A stretch of 35,871 bases of DNA from assembly GCA_964647255.1 (NCBI GenBank), contig CAZYGI010000037.1:1-35871 (forward strand), read 5' to 3'. Positions 16,194 through 24,311 of this stretch are shown here, piece after piece; positions within the stretch are counted from its first letter, which is position 1, and each line of letters opens with the position of its first letter. The translations under genes and the position numbers were made by a program. Source of the stretch: CAWJEL01 sp964647255 (GTDB taxonomy: Bacteria > Chloroflexota > Anaerolineae > CG2-30-64-16). The notes under the pieces were generated by a model. It searched no databases, was not told where the DNA came from, and worked only from the letters and a program-made list of their open reading frames with translations.

Positions 16194-16826
16194 ATGACAA
16201 TGAGCAGCAGTGTACGGGGAGCGGATGTCGTCAACGCGGTGCGGCGGACCAGCCAAGCGCTGATCGAGCAGCGCGACTATCTGACCTCCCTCGATCAGGC
16301 GATGGGCGATGGCGACATGGGCATCACCATGGGCAGGATCGGCGAGGCGCTGCTCGCCTTCGTAGACGCCACCCCCATCGAAGACATCGGCAAGTATCTG
16401 TTTCAACTGGGCACGGCCACCAACAAGGCTGCGCCATCCACCATGGGCACGCTGACCGCCGGCGCGCTCATGAGCGCAGGCAAGGTCGTCCGTGAGCGGA
16501 CCGAGCTGACGCCGACCGACCTAGCCGCGATGTTTCAGGCCGCCGACGAAGGCATCCAGAGCCGGGGCAAGGCCAAACCCGGCGACAAAACGATTGTGGA
16601 TGCGCTTCATCCGGCCTGCCAGGCCTTCGGTGAGGCTATCGCCGCCGGAAGTGACCTGCAGGAGGCCGGCAAGGCAGCGATTGCAGCGGCTGCCGCCGGT
16701 CGTGACAGCGTGACACCGCTGCGCAGCAAAGTCGGCCGGGCCAGTTGGGTCGGCGAGCGCACCGAAGGCAAAGTGGATCCCGGCTGCGCTATGTTTGTGT
16801 TGGCGCTCGAAGCGATCGCCGGCTAA
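16194..16826 (+). CDS. dhaL: Dihydroxyacetone kinase-type nucleotide-binding subunit DhaL
   Basis: The ATP-binding partner of DhaK, 210 residues. The Mg-ADP-binding aspartates are visible in SLDQAMGDGDMGITM (Asp34, Asp39, Asp41), followed by KPGDKTIVDALHPA and the C-terminal RASWVGERTEG. Two departures from the usual sequence stand out: GDGDMG replaces the common GDGDHG, and GTATNKAAPSTMGTL replaces the GGSSGPLYGT-type loop. The start may be ATG 16194 or ATG 16200; the first has the better spacing to GGAGG. The SBP gene of the importer follows after a 128-nt gap. Confidence 0.88.
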   Translation: MTMSSSVRGADVVNAVRRTSQALIEQRDYLTSLDQAMGDGDMGITMGRIGEALLAFVDATPIEDIGKYLFQLGTATNKAAPSTMGTLTAGALMSAGKVVRERTELTPTDLAAMFQAADEGIQSRGKAKPGDKTIVDALHPACQAFGEAIAAGSDLQEAGKAAIAAAAAGRDSVTPLRSKVGRASWVGERTEGKVDPGCAMFVLALEAIAG

Positions 16827-16868
16827 ACAGTGATGGAAAGACTTGCTCATCTTGTGACAAGGAGGGCC

Positions 16869-16892
16869 ATGACGCGATACGTCCAACCATGA
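16869..16892 (+). CDS. Possible 7-residue leader minicistron
   Basis: A strong Shine-Dalgarno AAGGAGG (16859-16865) precedes ATG ACG CGA TAC GTC CAA CCA TGA. Its stop overlaps an ATG (16889) that is in frame with, and 22 codons ahead of, the SBP start. It may couple translation into the SBP leader or be chance. No other feature is evident in the 128-nt gap apart from the SBP ribosome binding site GGAGGAG (16941-16947). Confidence 0.25.
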   Translation: MTRYVQP

Positions 16893-16954
16893 AACAACGC
16901 CGAATTCCCGATCTGTTCGTGTCCAGTTCAACCCATATCCGGAGGAGATCTACC

Positions 16955-18007
16955 ATGAAAAAGGCATTTCTTTTGATCAGCGCCCTGATGGTGGTGGCGA
17001 TGCTGGCGTCTTGTGCGCCGACCGCGCCGGCGCCTGCCGCGGCGCAACCCACTGCAGCGCCGGCTGCAGCGCAACCCACCGCGGCGCCCGCCGCAGCCAA
17101 GCCGCTGAACTTCACCACAGTCGTCAAGATCGCCGGCATTAACTGGTTCAACCGCATGGAAACCGGTGTGGTGGCCTGGGGCAAAGAGAAAGGTGTTAAC
17201 GCCAACCTGGTTGGCCCGGCACAGGCTGATGCCGCCCAGCAGATCCCGATCATTGAGGATTTGATCGCCAAGAAGGTGGATGCACTGTGCGTCGTCCCGA
17301 TGGATCCGGCGCAGCTCGATCCCGTTCTGAAAAAGGCTATGGATGCCGGCATCCTCGTCATCACCCATGAAGCCTCCAACCAGAAGAACATGAACTTTGA
17401 CATCGAGGCCTTCGACAACAAGGCCTTCGGCGCCGGCCTGATGGACCGCCTGGCGGCCAAGATGGGCGAAGAGGGCGAATACGCCGTGTTTGTGGGCAGT
17501 CTCGGCTCCAAGACCCACAACGAGTGGGTGGATGGCGCCATCGCCCGCCAGAAAGAAAAATACCCGAAGATGACGCTGGTCGGCGACAAGAACGAGAGCT
17601 TCGATGACGCCGACAAGGCTTACGCCAAGGCCAAGGAGTTGCTGGCCAAGTATCCGAACCTCAAGGGCATGGAGGGGAGCGCCTCCACCGACGTGGCCGG
17701 CATCGGCCGCGCGGTTGAGGAAGCCGGCCTGCAGGACAAGGTGTCCGTCGTGGGCACCAGCCTGCCTTCGATCGCCGGTGACCTGCTGAAGACCGGCGCC
17801 ATTGATGCGATCGGGTTCTGGGATCCGGCTGTGGCCGGCGCCGCCTGCAACCAGATCGCCTTGATGATGAAGCAAGGCAAGACAGTCGGCGATGGCACCG
17901 ATCTCGGTATTGCCGGCTACAACAAGCTGAAGGCAGTCGGCAACGTGCTGTACGGCGATGCGGCCGTTTACGTGGACGCCTCAAACGCCGACAAGTATCC
18001 GTTCTAA
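16955..18007 (+). CDS. Sugar ABC transporter substrate-binding lipoprotein (RhaS/LsrB-like)
   Basis: A 350-residue membrane-anchored solute-binding protein that captures a sugar outside the cell. The N-terminus is a lipoprotein signal (MKKAFLLISALMVVAMLASC) with the lipobox cysteine at position 20. A flexible linker follows, with two near-identical QPTAAPAAA units. The body is the periplasmic-binding-protein fold of the ribose/rhamnose/AI-2 family, with THEASNQKNMNFDIEAFDN and IDAIGFWDPAVAGAACNQIA, the latter matching FGLWD of LsrB. GGAGGAG 7 nt before ATG 16955 fixes the start. The ligand cannot be read from sequence. The genes around it suggest a pentose, deoxypentose or branched sugar. Confidence 0.9.
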   Translation: MKKAFLLISALMVVAMLASCAPTAPAPAAAQPTAAPAAAQPTAAPAAAKPLNFTTVVKIAGINWFNRMETGVVAWGKEKGVNANLVGPAQADAAQQIPIIEDLIAKKVDALCVVPMDPAQLDPVLKKAMDAGILVITHEASNQKNMNFDIEAFDNKAFGAGLMDRLAAKMGEEGEYAVFVGSLGSKTHNEWVDGAIARQKEKYPKMTLVGDKNESFDDADKAYAKAKELLAKYPNLKGMEGSASTDVAGIGRAVEEAGLQDKVSVVGTSLPSIAGDLLKTGAIDAIGFWDPAVAGAACNQIALMMKQGKTVGDGTDLGIAGYNKLKAVGNVLYGDAAVYVDASNADKYPF

Positions 18008-18027
18008 GTCTCTGTAGTTCGCACGCA

Positions 18028-18063
18028 CTTCCGGGAGGCCGCGCGCTTGCGGCTTCCCGGAAG
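18028..18063 (+). terminator. 15-bp intercistronic hairpin between SBP and ATPase genes
   Basis: CTTCCGGGAGGCCGC and GCGGCTTCCCGGAAG pair over 15 bp (one G-T) around a 6-nt loop, 21 nt past the SBP stop. There is no long T tract, so partial termination or 3'-end protection of the SBP message is more likely than full termination. This is a common way to make more SBP than membrane subunits. Confidence 0.65.
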
Positions 18064-18088
18064 GCTTTCTCCAACAGGGCGATGTATT

Positions 18089-19582
18089 ATGGCTGACGAA
18101 CTTCTGCGCCTCACCGGCGTCCACAAATACTTTGCCGGCGTCCACGCGCTGCAAGACGTTGATCTGGTCATCGAACGCGGGAAGATTCATTGCCTGGTCG
18201 GCGAGAACGGCTGCGGCAAGTCCACGCTGATCAAGATCATCGCCGGCGTTTATCCGCGCGACGCGGGTACGATCGCCATCAACGGAAAAGAACACGACCA
18301 TCTCCGGCCGATTGACGCCATCCGGGAAGGCATCCAGGTCATTTACCAGGACTTCTCCCTGTTTCCCAACCTCACGGTGGCCGAAAACATCGCCCTGAAC
18401 GAGCAACTGGCTGAGGGCCGGCAACTGGTCAATTGGCGAAACGTGCGCCGGATCGCCAAGGATGCGCTCGCCCAAATCGAAGTCAGCATTCCGCTCGATG
18501 CCCGCGTCGAAGAAGTATCGGTCGCCAACAAACAGCTTATCGCCATCTCCAAAGCGCTGCGCCAAAACGCCCGGCTCATCATCATGGACGAGCCGACCAG
18601 CGCCCTGACGGAACGTGAGATTCGCGCCCTGTTTGCGGTCATCCATAAGCTGCAAGCCCGCGGCATCACCTTCCTGTTTGTCTCGCACAAACTGAACGAA
18701 GTCCTGGAAATTTCGCAAACCATTGTAGTGATGCGCAACGGCAGAGTGGTCAGCACGGGAGATCGCAAGGAGTACGACACAGCCCGCCTGGTGCTGGAAA
18801 TGACCGGCCACGCCATCACGGAAAAATCGTATCAGTTCACTCCCGACCGGACGACGCCTGCCCTGCTCAAAGTAGAGGGTTTGAACGTCAACCAGGCGCT
18901 CCAGGACATCAACTTCGAGATGCATGCCGGCGAAATTGTCGGCGTCACCGGCCTGCTCGGCTCAGGGCGCACCGAGCTGGCGCTCGCGCTCTTCGGCATG
19001 CTGCCGATTGATTCCGGGCACCTGATCATGGACAGCAAGCCCGTCACCATCCGCTCTATCCAAAACGCCATTGATCACGGCATCGGTTATGTGCCGGAGG
19101 ATCGGCTGAGCGAAGGCTTGTTCCTGGAGCAGGCGATCTCCCGGAATGTGGTGGTGCGGATCATAGACCGGCTGCACACAAGAGTCGGCCTGACGGACCC
19201 GCAGCGGGTCAAAGAGCAGGTCAACAACTGGGTGGATTCGCTGCGCATCAAAACCGCAAACCCGGAGCTGCCCGTCAAAACGCTCTCCGGCGGCAACCAG
19301 CAGCGCGTGGTGCTGGCGAAATGGCTCGCGAGCAAGCCCCGGCTGATGATCCTGAACGGTCCGACCGTCGGCGTTGATATTGGCTCCAAAGACGAGTTGC
19401 ATGACATGATGCGCCGATTGGCGCGCGATGGCATGGGCCTGCTGGTCATCTCCGACGATATCCCCGAACTGTTGCAGACGTGCAATCGTGTCTTGCTGAT
19501 GCGCCACGGCCACATCGTTGACGAAATCCGCCCTGAAGATACGAATGAAAACCGGCTGACCGCCAAGCTGATCGAGGAATAA
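18089..19582 (+). CDS. Sugar ABC transporter ATPase, two fused domains
   Basis: A 497-residue RbsA/XylG/MglA-type protein that powers import with the two permeases that follow. Domain 1 has Walker A GENGCGKST, an altered signature (VEEVSVANKQLIAISKAL) and Walker B LIIMDEPTSAL. Domain 2 has a degenerate Walker A (GLLGSGRTEL), a good signature LSGGNQQRVVLAKWL and an altered Walker B LMILNGPTVGVDIG, where LDEPT would be expected. One composite ATP site is therefore probably inactive, as is common in these fused ATPases, although loss of both Asp and Glu is notable. ATG 18089 is chosen because homology (LLRLTGVHKYFAGVHAL) starts there. The gene ends 3 nt before permease 1. Confidence 0.92.
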   Translation: MADELLRLTGVHKYFAGVHALQDVDLVIERGKIHCLVGENGCGKSTLIKIIAGVYPRDAGTIAINGKEHDHLRPIDAIREGIQVIYQDFSLFPNLTVAENIALNEQLAEGRQLVNWRNVRRIAKDALAQIEVSIPLDARVEEVSVANKQLIAISKALRQNARLIIMDEPTSALTEREIRALFAVIHKLQARGITFLFVSHKLNEVLEISQTIVVMRNGRVVSTGDRKEYDTARLVLEMTGHAITEKSYQFTPDRTTPALLKVEGLNVNQALQDINFEMHAGEIVGVTGLLGSGRTELALALFGMLPIDSGHLIMDSKPVTIRSIQNAIDHGIGYVPEDRLSEGLFLEQAISRNVVVRIIDRLHTRVGLTDPQRVKEQVNNWVDSLRIKTANPELPVKTLSGGNQQRVVLAKWLASKPRLMILNGPTVGVDIGSKDELHDMMRRLARDGMGLLVISDDIPELLQTCNRVLLMRHGHIVDEIRPEDTNENRLTAKLIEE

Positions 19583-19585
19583 GCC

Positions 19586-20611
19586 ATGGACCGACTCCTC
19601 CGCCGCAGCGAAGTCTTGGTGGCTGCGACCATCATCGTTTTGAGTTTAATCATCGGGCTGCAGAACCCGACCTTTTTCACGATCGGCAACCTCTTCGATC
19701 TGCTCCGCAGCAGCATCGTGACCGGCATCTTCGCCATGGGCGTGCTGATCGTGATCGTGTCGGGCGGTATTGATCTGTCATTCACCGCGATCGGGATTTT
19801 CTCGCTCTACTCCACGGTGAAGCTGATGAAGGCTTATGCTCCCGATGCGCCGATCTGGGCTGCGTTTATCGTGGCTGCGCTCATCGGGCTCGGCCTGGGG
19901 CTGATCAACGGGTTCTTCATCGCGCGTTTCAAACTCCCTACGCTCATCGTCACCCTGGGCACGATGAGCATGTTTCAGGGATTTCTGCTCTTCGTGATCG
20001 GCAATAACATCATCCGCGATGTCCCCCCCGCCCTGACCGCATTTGCCCGCACTGCGCTGGTGCGGATCCCCTTAGCCCGCGGCACCGCGAACCTGCATCC
20101 GGCCATCTTTATCACGTTAGGCGCCATCCTGATCGTCTATTTCCTCCTGAACTACACCATGCTCGGCCGCGGCATCTATGCACTGGGCGGCGCGCGCGAG
20201 GCGGCCGAGCGCGCCGGCTTCAACGTCGTGCGGACACAGTATTTCATCTATGCCTTCGTCGGCCTGCTGTCCGGCATTGCCGGCATGACCTTTGGCTCGC
20301 TGGCCCGCCAGGCCAACCCCCAGGATCTGGTCGGCTCTGAGCTAAACGTAATCGCAGCCGTCGTTCTCGGCGGCGCGACGTTGACGGGCGGTCGCGGGAC
20401 CGTCATCGGGACAATCCTGGGCGTAGCCCTCGTCACCATCGCTAACAACAGCCTGATCTTGATCGGCGTGCCCTCCGTCTGGCAGCGCGTGGTCATCGGC
20501 CTGATCATCCTCGTCGGTACGGGTCTCCCGGCCATCCAGGCCCGCCGCGCAACCAAGCGGCTGGCCGCAGTAGCAACCGCACCGGGCGCCGGTGCGCAGC
20601 GCCCAGCATAG
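19586..20611 (+). CDS. Sugar ABC transporter permease 1 (RbsC-like)
   Basis: A 341-residue inner-membrane subunit of the BPD_transp_2 family. Multiple hydrophobic helices run throughout. Family landmarks are SGGIDLSFTAIG near residue 60, RAGFNVVRTQYFIYAFVGLLSG (shown here only in part as AGFNVVRTQYF), and VLGGATLTGGRGTVIGT near 270. It lies 3 nt after the ATPase gene and 10 nt before permease 2, so the two permeases are probably made together as a heterodimer. It ends in a basic Ala-rich tail. Confidence 0.92.
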   Translation: MDRLLRRSEVLVAATIIVLSLIIGLQNPTFFTIGNLFDLLRSSIVTGIFAMGVLIVIVSGGIDLSFTAIGIFSLYSTVKLMKAYAPDAPIWAAFIVAALIGLGLGLINGFFIARFKLPTLIVTLGTMSMFQGFLLFVIGNNIIRDVPPALTAFARTALVRIPLARGTANLHPAIFITLGAILIVYFLLNYTMLGRGIYALGGAREAAERAGFNVVRTQYFIYAFVGLLSGIAGMTFGSLARQANPQDLVGSELNVIAAVVLGGATLTGGRGTVIGTILGVALVTIANNSLILIGVPSVWQRVVIGLIILVGTGLPAIQARRATKRLAAVATAPGAGAQRPA

Positions 20612-20621
20612 GACAAGAGCC

Positions 20622-21683
20622 ATGGCACCAAAAATCAACCGCACCTCCATCAGAAGCCGTCTGCCGTTCGACCCCCAGACGCTGCGCCTCCTGGTTATTG
20701 CCATCGTGCTGTTCGTGCTGTTCAGCATCGCGCTGCCGGGCACCTTCTTGACTGTTCGCAACTTGCAGTCCATGGCCGTGCAGTTGCCCGAGTTCGGCAT
20801 CCTCGCCCTGGGTATCATGCTCGCCATGTTGACCGGCGGCATTGATCTCTCCATCGTGGGCGCGGCCAACTTGTCGGCCATTGTCGCTGCATTGATCCTG
20901 ACGCAGCTCACCGGCAGCGCGGGCGAACCCCTTAGCCTTGCCATCCCGATATCCATCGCTGCAGCCTTGATCGTTGGGGCGCTGTGCGGCCTGCTGAACG
21001 GGTTCCTCGTGTCCGTGGTCGGCATCGTCCCGATCCTTGCCACACTTGGCACCGGCTCGTTGTACACCGGCCTCTCGTTCGTCATCACAGGTGGACCGGC
21101 GATTACCACCACGCAACTGGCGTTCATCGGAAATGGCGCCATCCTAGGGGTGCCGATCCCGATGATCGTCTTTATCGGGATGGCACTCGGCGGCGCGCTG
21201 ATGCTCAACCGATCCGCGTTTGGCTTCAACATCTACATGTTGGGCACCAACGCCACTGCGGCGCGCTTCTCGGGCATCAATTCATTCCGCGTGCTAATGC
21301 GAACCTATTTGCTGTCCGGCGTTGCTGCGGGCATCGCCGGCATCATTTTCCTCGCCCGGACGAACTCGGCCAAGCCCGACTACGGTTCTTCGTTCATCCT
21401 GCTGTCGGTGCTCATTGGCATTCTGGGCGGGATCAGCACGACCGGGGGCTTTGGGACAATGTCGGGCATGATCCTGGCCGTGTTCAGCATCCAGTTTCTC
21501 TCCACGGGCCTGAACATCCTGATGCTGGATCTCTTCCCGTCCAGCGCCGCCATCTTCTTCCGGCAGTTTGCCTGGGGCGCCGTGCTGCTGCTCGTGATGG
21601 TGCTGAACTATTACGATGAGAAGCGGCGCAACCGGCAGGTGAAAACGCCGGACGCAGACCGAACTACGAAGTCAGAGACATAA
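20622..21683 (+). CDS. Sugar ABC transporter permease 2 (RbsC-like)
   Basis: A 353-residue partner permease of the same family. Visible are LTGGIDLSIVGAANLSAI, the loop LGTNATAARFSGINSF and the C-terminal IGILGGISTTGGFGTMSG in place of the usual GGxSxxGGxG signature. ATG 20622, with AGGA 8 nt upstream, is chosen over a GTG at 20592 that would overlap permease 1. The basic C-terminus (YYDEKKRNRQVKTPDAD) lies in the cytoplasm by analogy. The dehydrogenase gene follows after 26 nt. Confidence 0.92.
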   Translation: MAPKINRTSIRSRLPFDPQTLRLLVIAIVLFVLFSIALPGTFLTVRNLQSMAVQLPEFGILALGIMLAMLTGGIDLSIVGAANLSAIVAALILTQLTGSAGEPLSLAIPISIAAALIVGALCGLLNGFLVSVVGIVPILATLGTGSLYTGLSFVITGGPAITTTQLAFIGNGAILGVPIPMIVFIGMALGGALMLNRSAFGFNIYMLGTNATAARFSGINSFRVLMRTYLLSGVAAGIAGIIFLARTNSAKPDYGSSFILLSVLIGILGGISTTGGFGTMSGMILAVFSIQFLSTGLNILMLDLFPSSAAIFFRQFAWGAVLLLVMVLNYYDEKRRNRQVKTPDADRTTKSET

Positions 21684-21709
21684 TACTGGAGAAAGGTAAG
21701 GACATCTCG

Positions 21710-22597
21710 ATGAAAAAAATCGCTTATCTCGGTATGGGGACGATGGGCCGGGGGATGGCCGGAAACCTGGTGAAGGCCGGTCATGATGTGACGGTGTGGA
21801 ACCGCTCGCCGGAGCGCTGTGCAGACCTGGTTGCGCGCGGCGCCAGGCAGGCGGCCACGCCTGCTGAGGCGACCAACGGCGCCGAGCTGGTGATGTATTG
21901 CTTGAGCGATGATACGGCAGTGGAAGATCTGGTCTGGGGCTCAGGCAAACTGCTCGACGGTGTGCAGGCCGGCCAGATCGTCGTTGACATGACGACCCTC
22001 CACCCATCGCTCAGTCGCAAGGAAGCCGCCGCCTACACGGCGAAGGGCGCCCGCTTCCTGGATGCGCCCGTGTTCGGCAGCAAGAACGAAGCGGCGAACG
22101 GCGGCCTGTGGATCGTCGTCGGCGGCGACAAGGCGCTGTACGAGGAGGTTTTGCCCGTTCTCAAGGTCATCAGCGAGACCACGCACTATATGGGCGAGAA
22201 CGGCAAGGGCGCCTCGATGAAGCTCGTCGGCAACTTGTGCGTCGCGGCGGAGATTGAGGCGCTGGGTGAGGCAATGGTCTTGGCGACCAAGGCCGGGCTG
22301 GATCCCACCGATGTCCTCGGCGTGCTCCACGTCACCGATTTCAAGACGCCGATCTTCGACGGCGTGGGCAACGCGCTGATCAACCGGGACTTCTCGACGC
22401 ACTTCGCCCTCAAGCTGATGCTCAAAGACGCCAACCTGATCGCCCGCTTCGCCCAGGATCTGAATGTCCCAACCCCGGCCGCGGCCGCGATTCGGGAGAA
22501 CATCAAGGCGGCCGTGAATAAGGGCTGGGGCGAGGAAAACGCTTCCGCCTTCATCCGCAACCTGGAAGACCAGGCTGGGGTTGTGGTGAAGAAGTAG
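21710..22597 (+). CDS. Beta-hydroxyacid dehydrogenase (HIBADH/GLYR family)
   Basis: A 295-residue NAD(P)-dependent dehydrogenase of the 3-hydroxyisobutyrate/6-phosphogluconate type. It has the Rossmann motif IAYLGMGTMGRGMAGN, the substrate loop FLDAPVFGSKNEAANG and the helix with the catalytic lysine (GKGASMKLVGN). The loop reads closer to the glyoxylate/succinic-semialdehyde reductase branch (APVSGSKKPAEDG) than to classical HIBADH. In this island it could oxidise a beta-hydroxy sugar acid to a 3-oxo acid for the kinase and RLP that follow. A reductive role on a semialdehyde is the alternative. The start ATG 21710 follows permease 2 by 26 nt, so it is probably in the same transcript. Confidence 0.85.
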   Translation: MKKIAYLGMGTMGRGMAGNLVKAGHDVTVWNRSPERCADLVARGARQAATPAEATNGAELVMYCLSDDTAVEDLVWGSGKLLDGVQAGQIVVDMTTLHPSLSRKEAAAYTAKGARFLDAPVFGSKNEAANGGLWIVVGGDKALYEEVLPVLKVISETTHYMGENGKGASMKLVGNLCVAAEIEALGEAMVLATKAGLDPTDVLGVLHVTDFKTPIFDGVGNALINRDFSTHFALKLMLKDANLIARFAQDLNVPTPAAAAIRENIKAAVNKGWGEENASAFIRNLEDQAGVVVKK

Positions 22598-22622
22598 CCT
22601 GCATATGGTATGTGGCCGGGGT

Positions 22623-22743
22623 CGCCGAATGAATTCGGCGCCTGGTATGCCAAAACCCGTTGAAACGGGTTCGCCTCGGGCGTCATGTCAACCCGTTTCA
22701 ACGGGTTTTCCATATCAGGCGTCGGTTTCAACCGATGCTCGGC
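22623..22743. repeat. Compound palindromic (cloverleaf-like) element
   Basis: Two 20-bp arms, AAAACCCGTTGAAACGGGTT and AACCCGTTTCAACGGGTTTT, are perfect inverted repeats, and each is also a small palindrome by itself. The pairing extends outward through CGCCTGGTAT and ATATCAGGCG (one wobble). On each side lies a further small palindrome: CGCCGAAT-GA-ATTCGGCG (22623-22640) and CGGTTTCAACCG. The element fills the 163-nt gap between the dehydrogenase and the FGGY kinase and is non-coding. It looks like a miniature mobile palindrome and may also act as an mRNA boundary inside the operon. Confidence 0.75.
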
Positions 22744-22760
22744 CGCGGGAGAATTGCGTC

Positions 22761-24311
22761 ATGACAGGACCCTACGTCCTCGGCATTGACTTCGGCACCG
22801 AAAGCGTGCGGGTCGGCATCTTTGACATGACCGGCGCGCCGGTCGTGTTTGCCTCGCAGGCCTACCCGCTCCGCCATCCGCAGCCCGGCTGGGCGGAGCA
22901 GCGGCCGGACGAATGGTGGGCGGCGCTCGTCGCGGCCACGCGCCAGGCGGTAGCCGACGCGGGCATCGCCAAAGAGGAGATCGTCGGGCTGGGGGCCGAT
23001 TGCACCAGTTGCACCGTCGTGGCCCTGGACGAGCACTTCCGGCCGCTGCGGCCGGCCATCATCTGGATGGATGTGCGCGCGGCCGACCAGGCCCGGCGCA
23101 TCGCGGCCAGCGGCCATCCGGCCTTGAAGTACAACGGCTACGGCAATGTCTCGGCCGAATGGTTGCCCTGCAAAGTCCTTTGGCTTAAAGAAAACGAGCC
23201 GGAGACCTACCGCCAGGCAAGCCATGTCGGTGAATTCATTGACTGGCTGACCCACCGGCTGACCGGCCAGTGGGTCGGAAGCATCAACAACACCAGCATC
23301 CGCTGGTATTACGATCGGGCTGAGGGCGGCTGGCCGGCCGATTTCTACGAGCAGATCGGGCTGGGCGACCTGCTGCCGCGCTTCCCGCAGCGCGTCCTGG
23401 ACATGGGCGAGATCGCCGGCACGCTGCTGCCGGAGGTCGCCGCAGAGCTGGGCCTGCCCGCCGGCATCCCCGTGGCCGAGGGCGGCGCGGACGCGTTCGT
23501 GGCGATGATCGGCCTGAACGTGCTGCGGCCGGGGAAGCTGGCCTTCATCACCGGCTCATCCCATCTGCATCTGGGCCAGAGCGCGACGCCGCTCCACGCC
23601 CAGGGCATCTTCGGCGCCTACACCGATGCGGTGCTGCCGGGCCAATACACCGTCGAGGGCGGCCAGGTGTCCACCGGTTCCATCGTCAAGTGGTTCAAGG
23701 AAAACTTCTGCGGCAAGGAGGTCGCGCTGGCCGCCCAACGGGGCGTGGACGTCTACACGATCCTCAACGAGTTGGCCCGGCCCATCCCGCCCGGCTCCGA
23801 AGGGCTGATCATTCTGGACTACTGGCAGGGCAACCGGACGCCTTACGTGGATCCTGAAGCCCGAGGCATCATCCGCGGCCTGTCGCTGAAGCACACCACC
23901 AGCCATCTGTTCCGGGCCATCATCGAAGGGATCGCATACGGCACCGAGCACATCCTGCGCACGTTCCGCCGGAATGGCTATGTGGTGGAGGAGATGGTGG
24001 CTGCCGGGGGGCCGACCAAAAGCCCACTCTGGATGCAGATCCACGCCGATGTCAGCAACGTGCCCATCACGCTGACCACGGTGCCGGATGGCCCGGCCCT
24101 CGGTTCAGCGATTCTGGCTGCGGTGGCTGCCGGTCTCTTCCCTGGCGTGCAGAGCGCGGCCGGGCAGATGGTGCACGTCCGCGCCTGCATCGAACCCGAT
24201 CTCGCACAGCACGAAGCATACAAGTTTTATGTGGATCAATACATCAACACCTACCCGCCGCTGCAGGCGCTGATCCAGGAGACAGTACGGCATAACGTGG
24301 TACGCGCGTGA
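22761..24311 (+). CDS. FGGY-family carbohydrate kinase
   Basis: A 516-residue sugar kinase, probably acting on a ketopentose, ketose or sugar acid. The N-terminal phosphate-binding loop is IDFGTESVRVGIFD (9-22). ADCTSCTVVALDE and WMDVRAADQA (102-111) recall ribulokinases more than xylulokinases. The catalytic base is Asp244 in EGGADAFVAM. The C-terminal MVAAGGPTKSPLWMQIHADV and DGPALGSAILAA are the ATP-binding adenosine motifs. ATG 22761 with GGGAGA upstream is chosen; an earlier in-frame ATG at 22605 would translate the palindromic element. Its stop overlaps the RLP start (GTGA). Kinase, RLP and TIM barrel therefore form a translationally coupled trio. FGGY kinases exist for ribulose, xylulose, apulose and others. 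Confidence 0.88.
   Translation: MTGPYVLGIDFGTESVRVGIFDMTGAPVVFASQAYPLRHPQPGWAEQRPDEWWAALVAATRQAVADAGIAKEEIVGLGADCTSCTVVALDEHFRPLRPAIIWMDVRAADQARRIAASGHPALKYNGYGNVSAEWLPCKVLWLKENEPETYRQASHVGEFIDWLTHRLTGQWVGSINNTSIRWYYDRAEGGWPADFYEQIGLGDLLPRFPQRVLDMGEIAGTLLPEVAAELGLPAGIPVAEGGADAFVAMIGLNVLRPGKLAFITGSSHLHLGQSATPLHAQGIFGAYTDAVLPGQYTVEGGQVSTGSIVKWFKENFCGKEVALAAQRGVDVYTILNELARPIPPGSEGLIILDYWQGNRTPYVDPEARGIIRGLSLKHTTSHLFRAIIEGIAYGTEHILRTFRRNGYVVEEMVAAGGPTKSPLWMQIHADVSNVPITLTTVPDGPALGSAILAAVAAGLFPGVQSAAGQMVHVRACIEPDLAQHEAYKFYVDQYINTYPPLQALIQETVRHNVVRA

Noticed and set aside
22623..22743. CRISPR array
   Set aside because: Repeats are inverted rather than direct, there are no regular spacers, and no cas gene is near.
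22605..22760. N-terminal extension of the FGGY kinase
   Set aside because: It would translate the palindromic element; the family N-terminus and a ribosome binding site agree with 22761.
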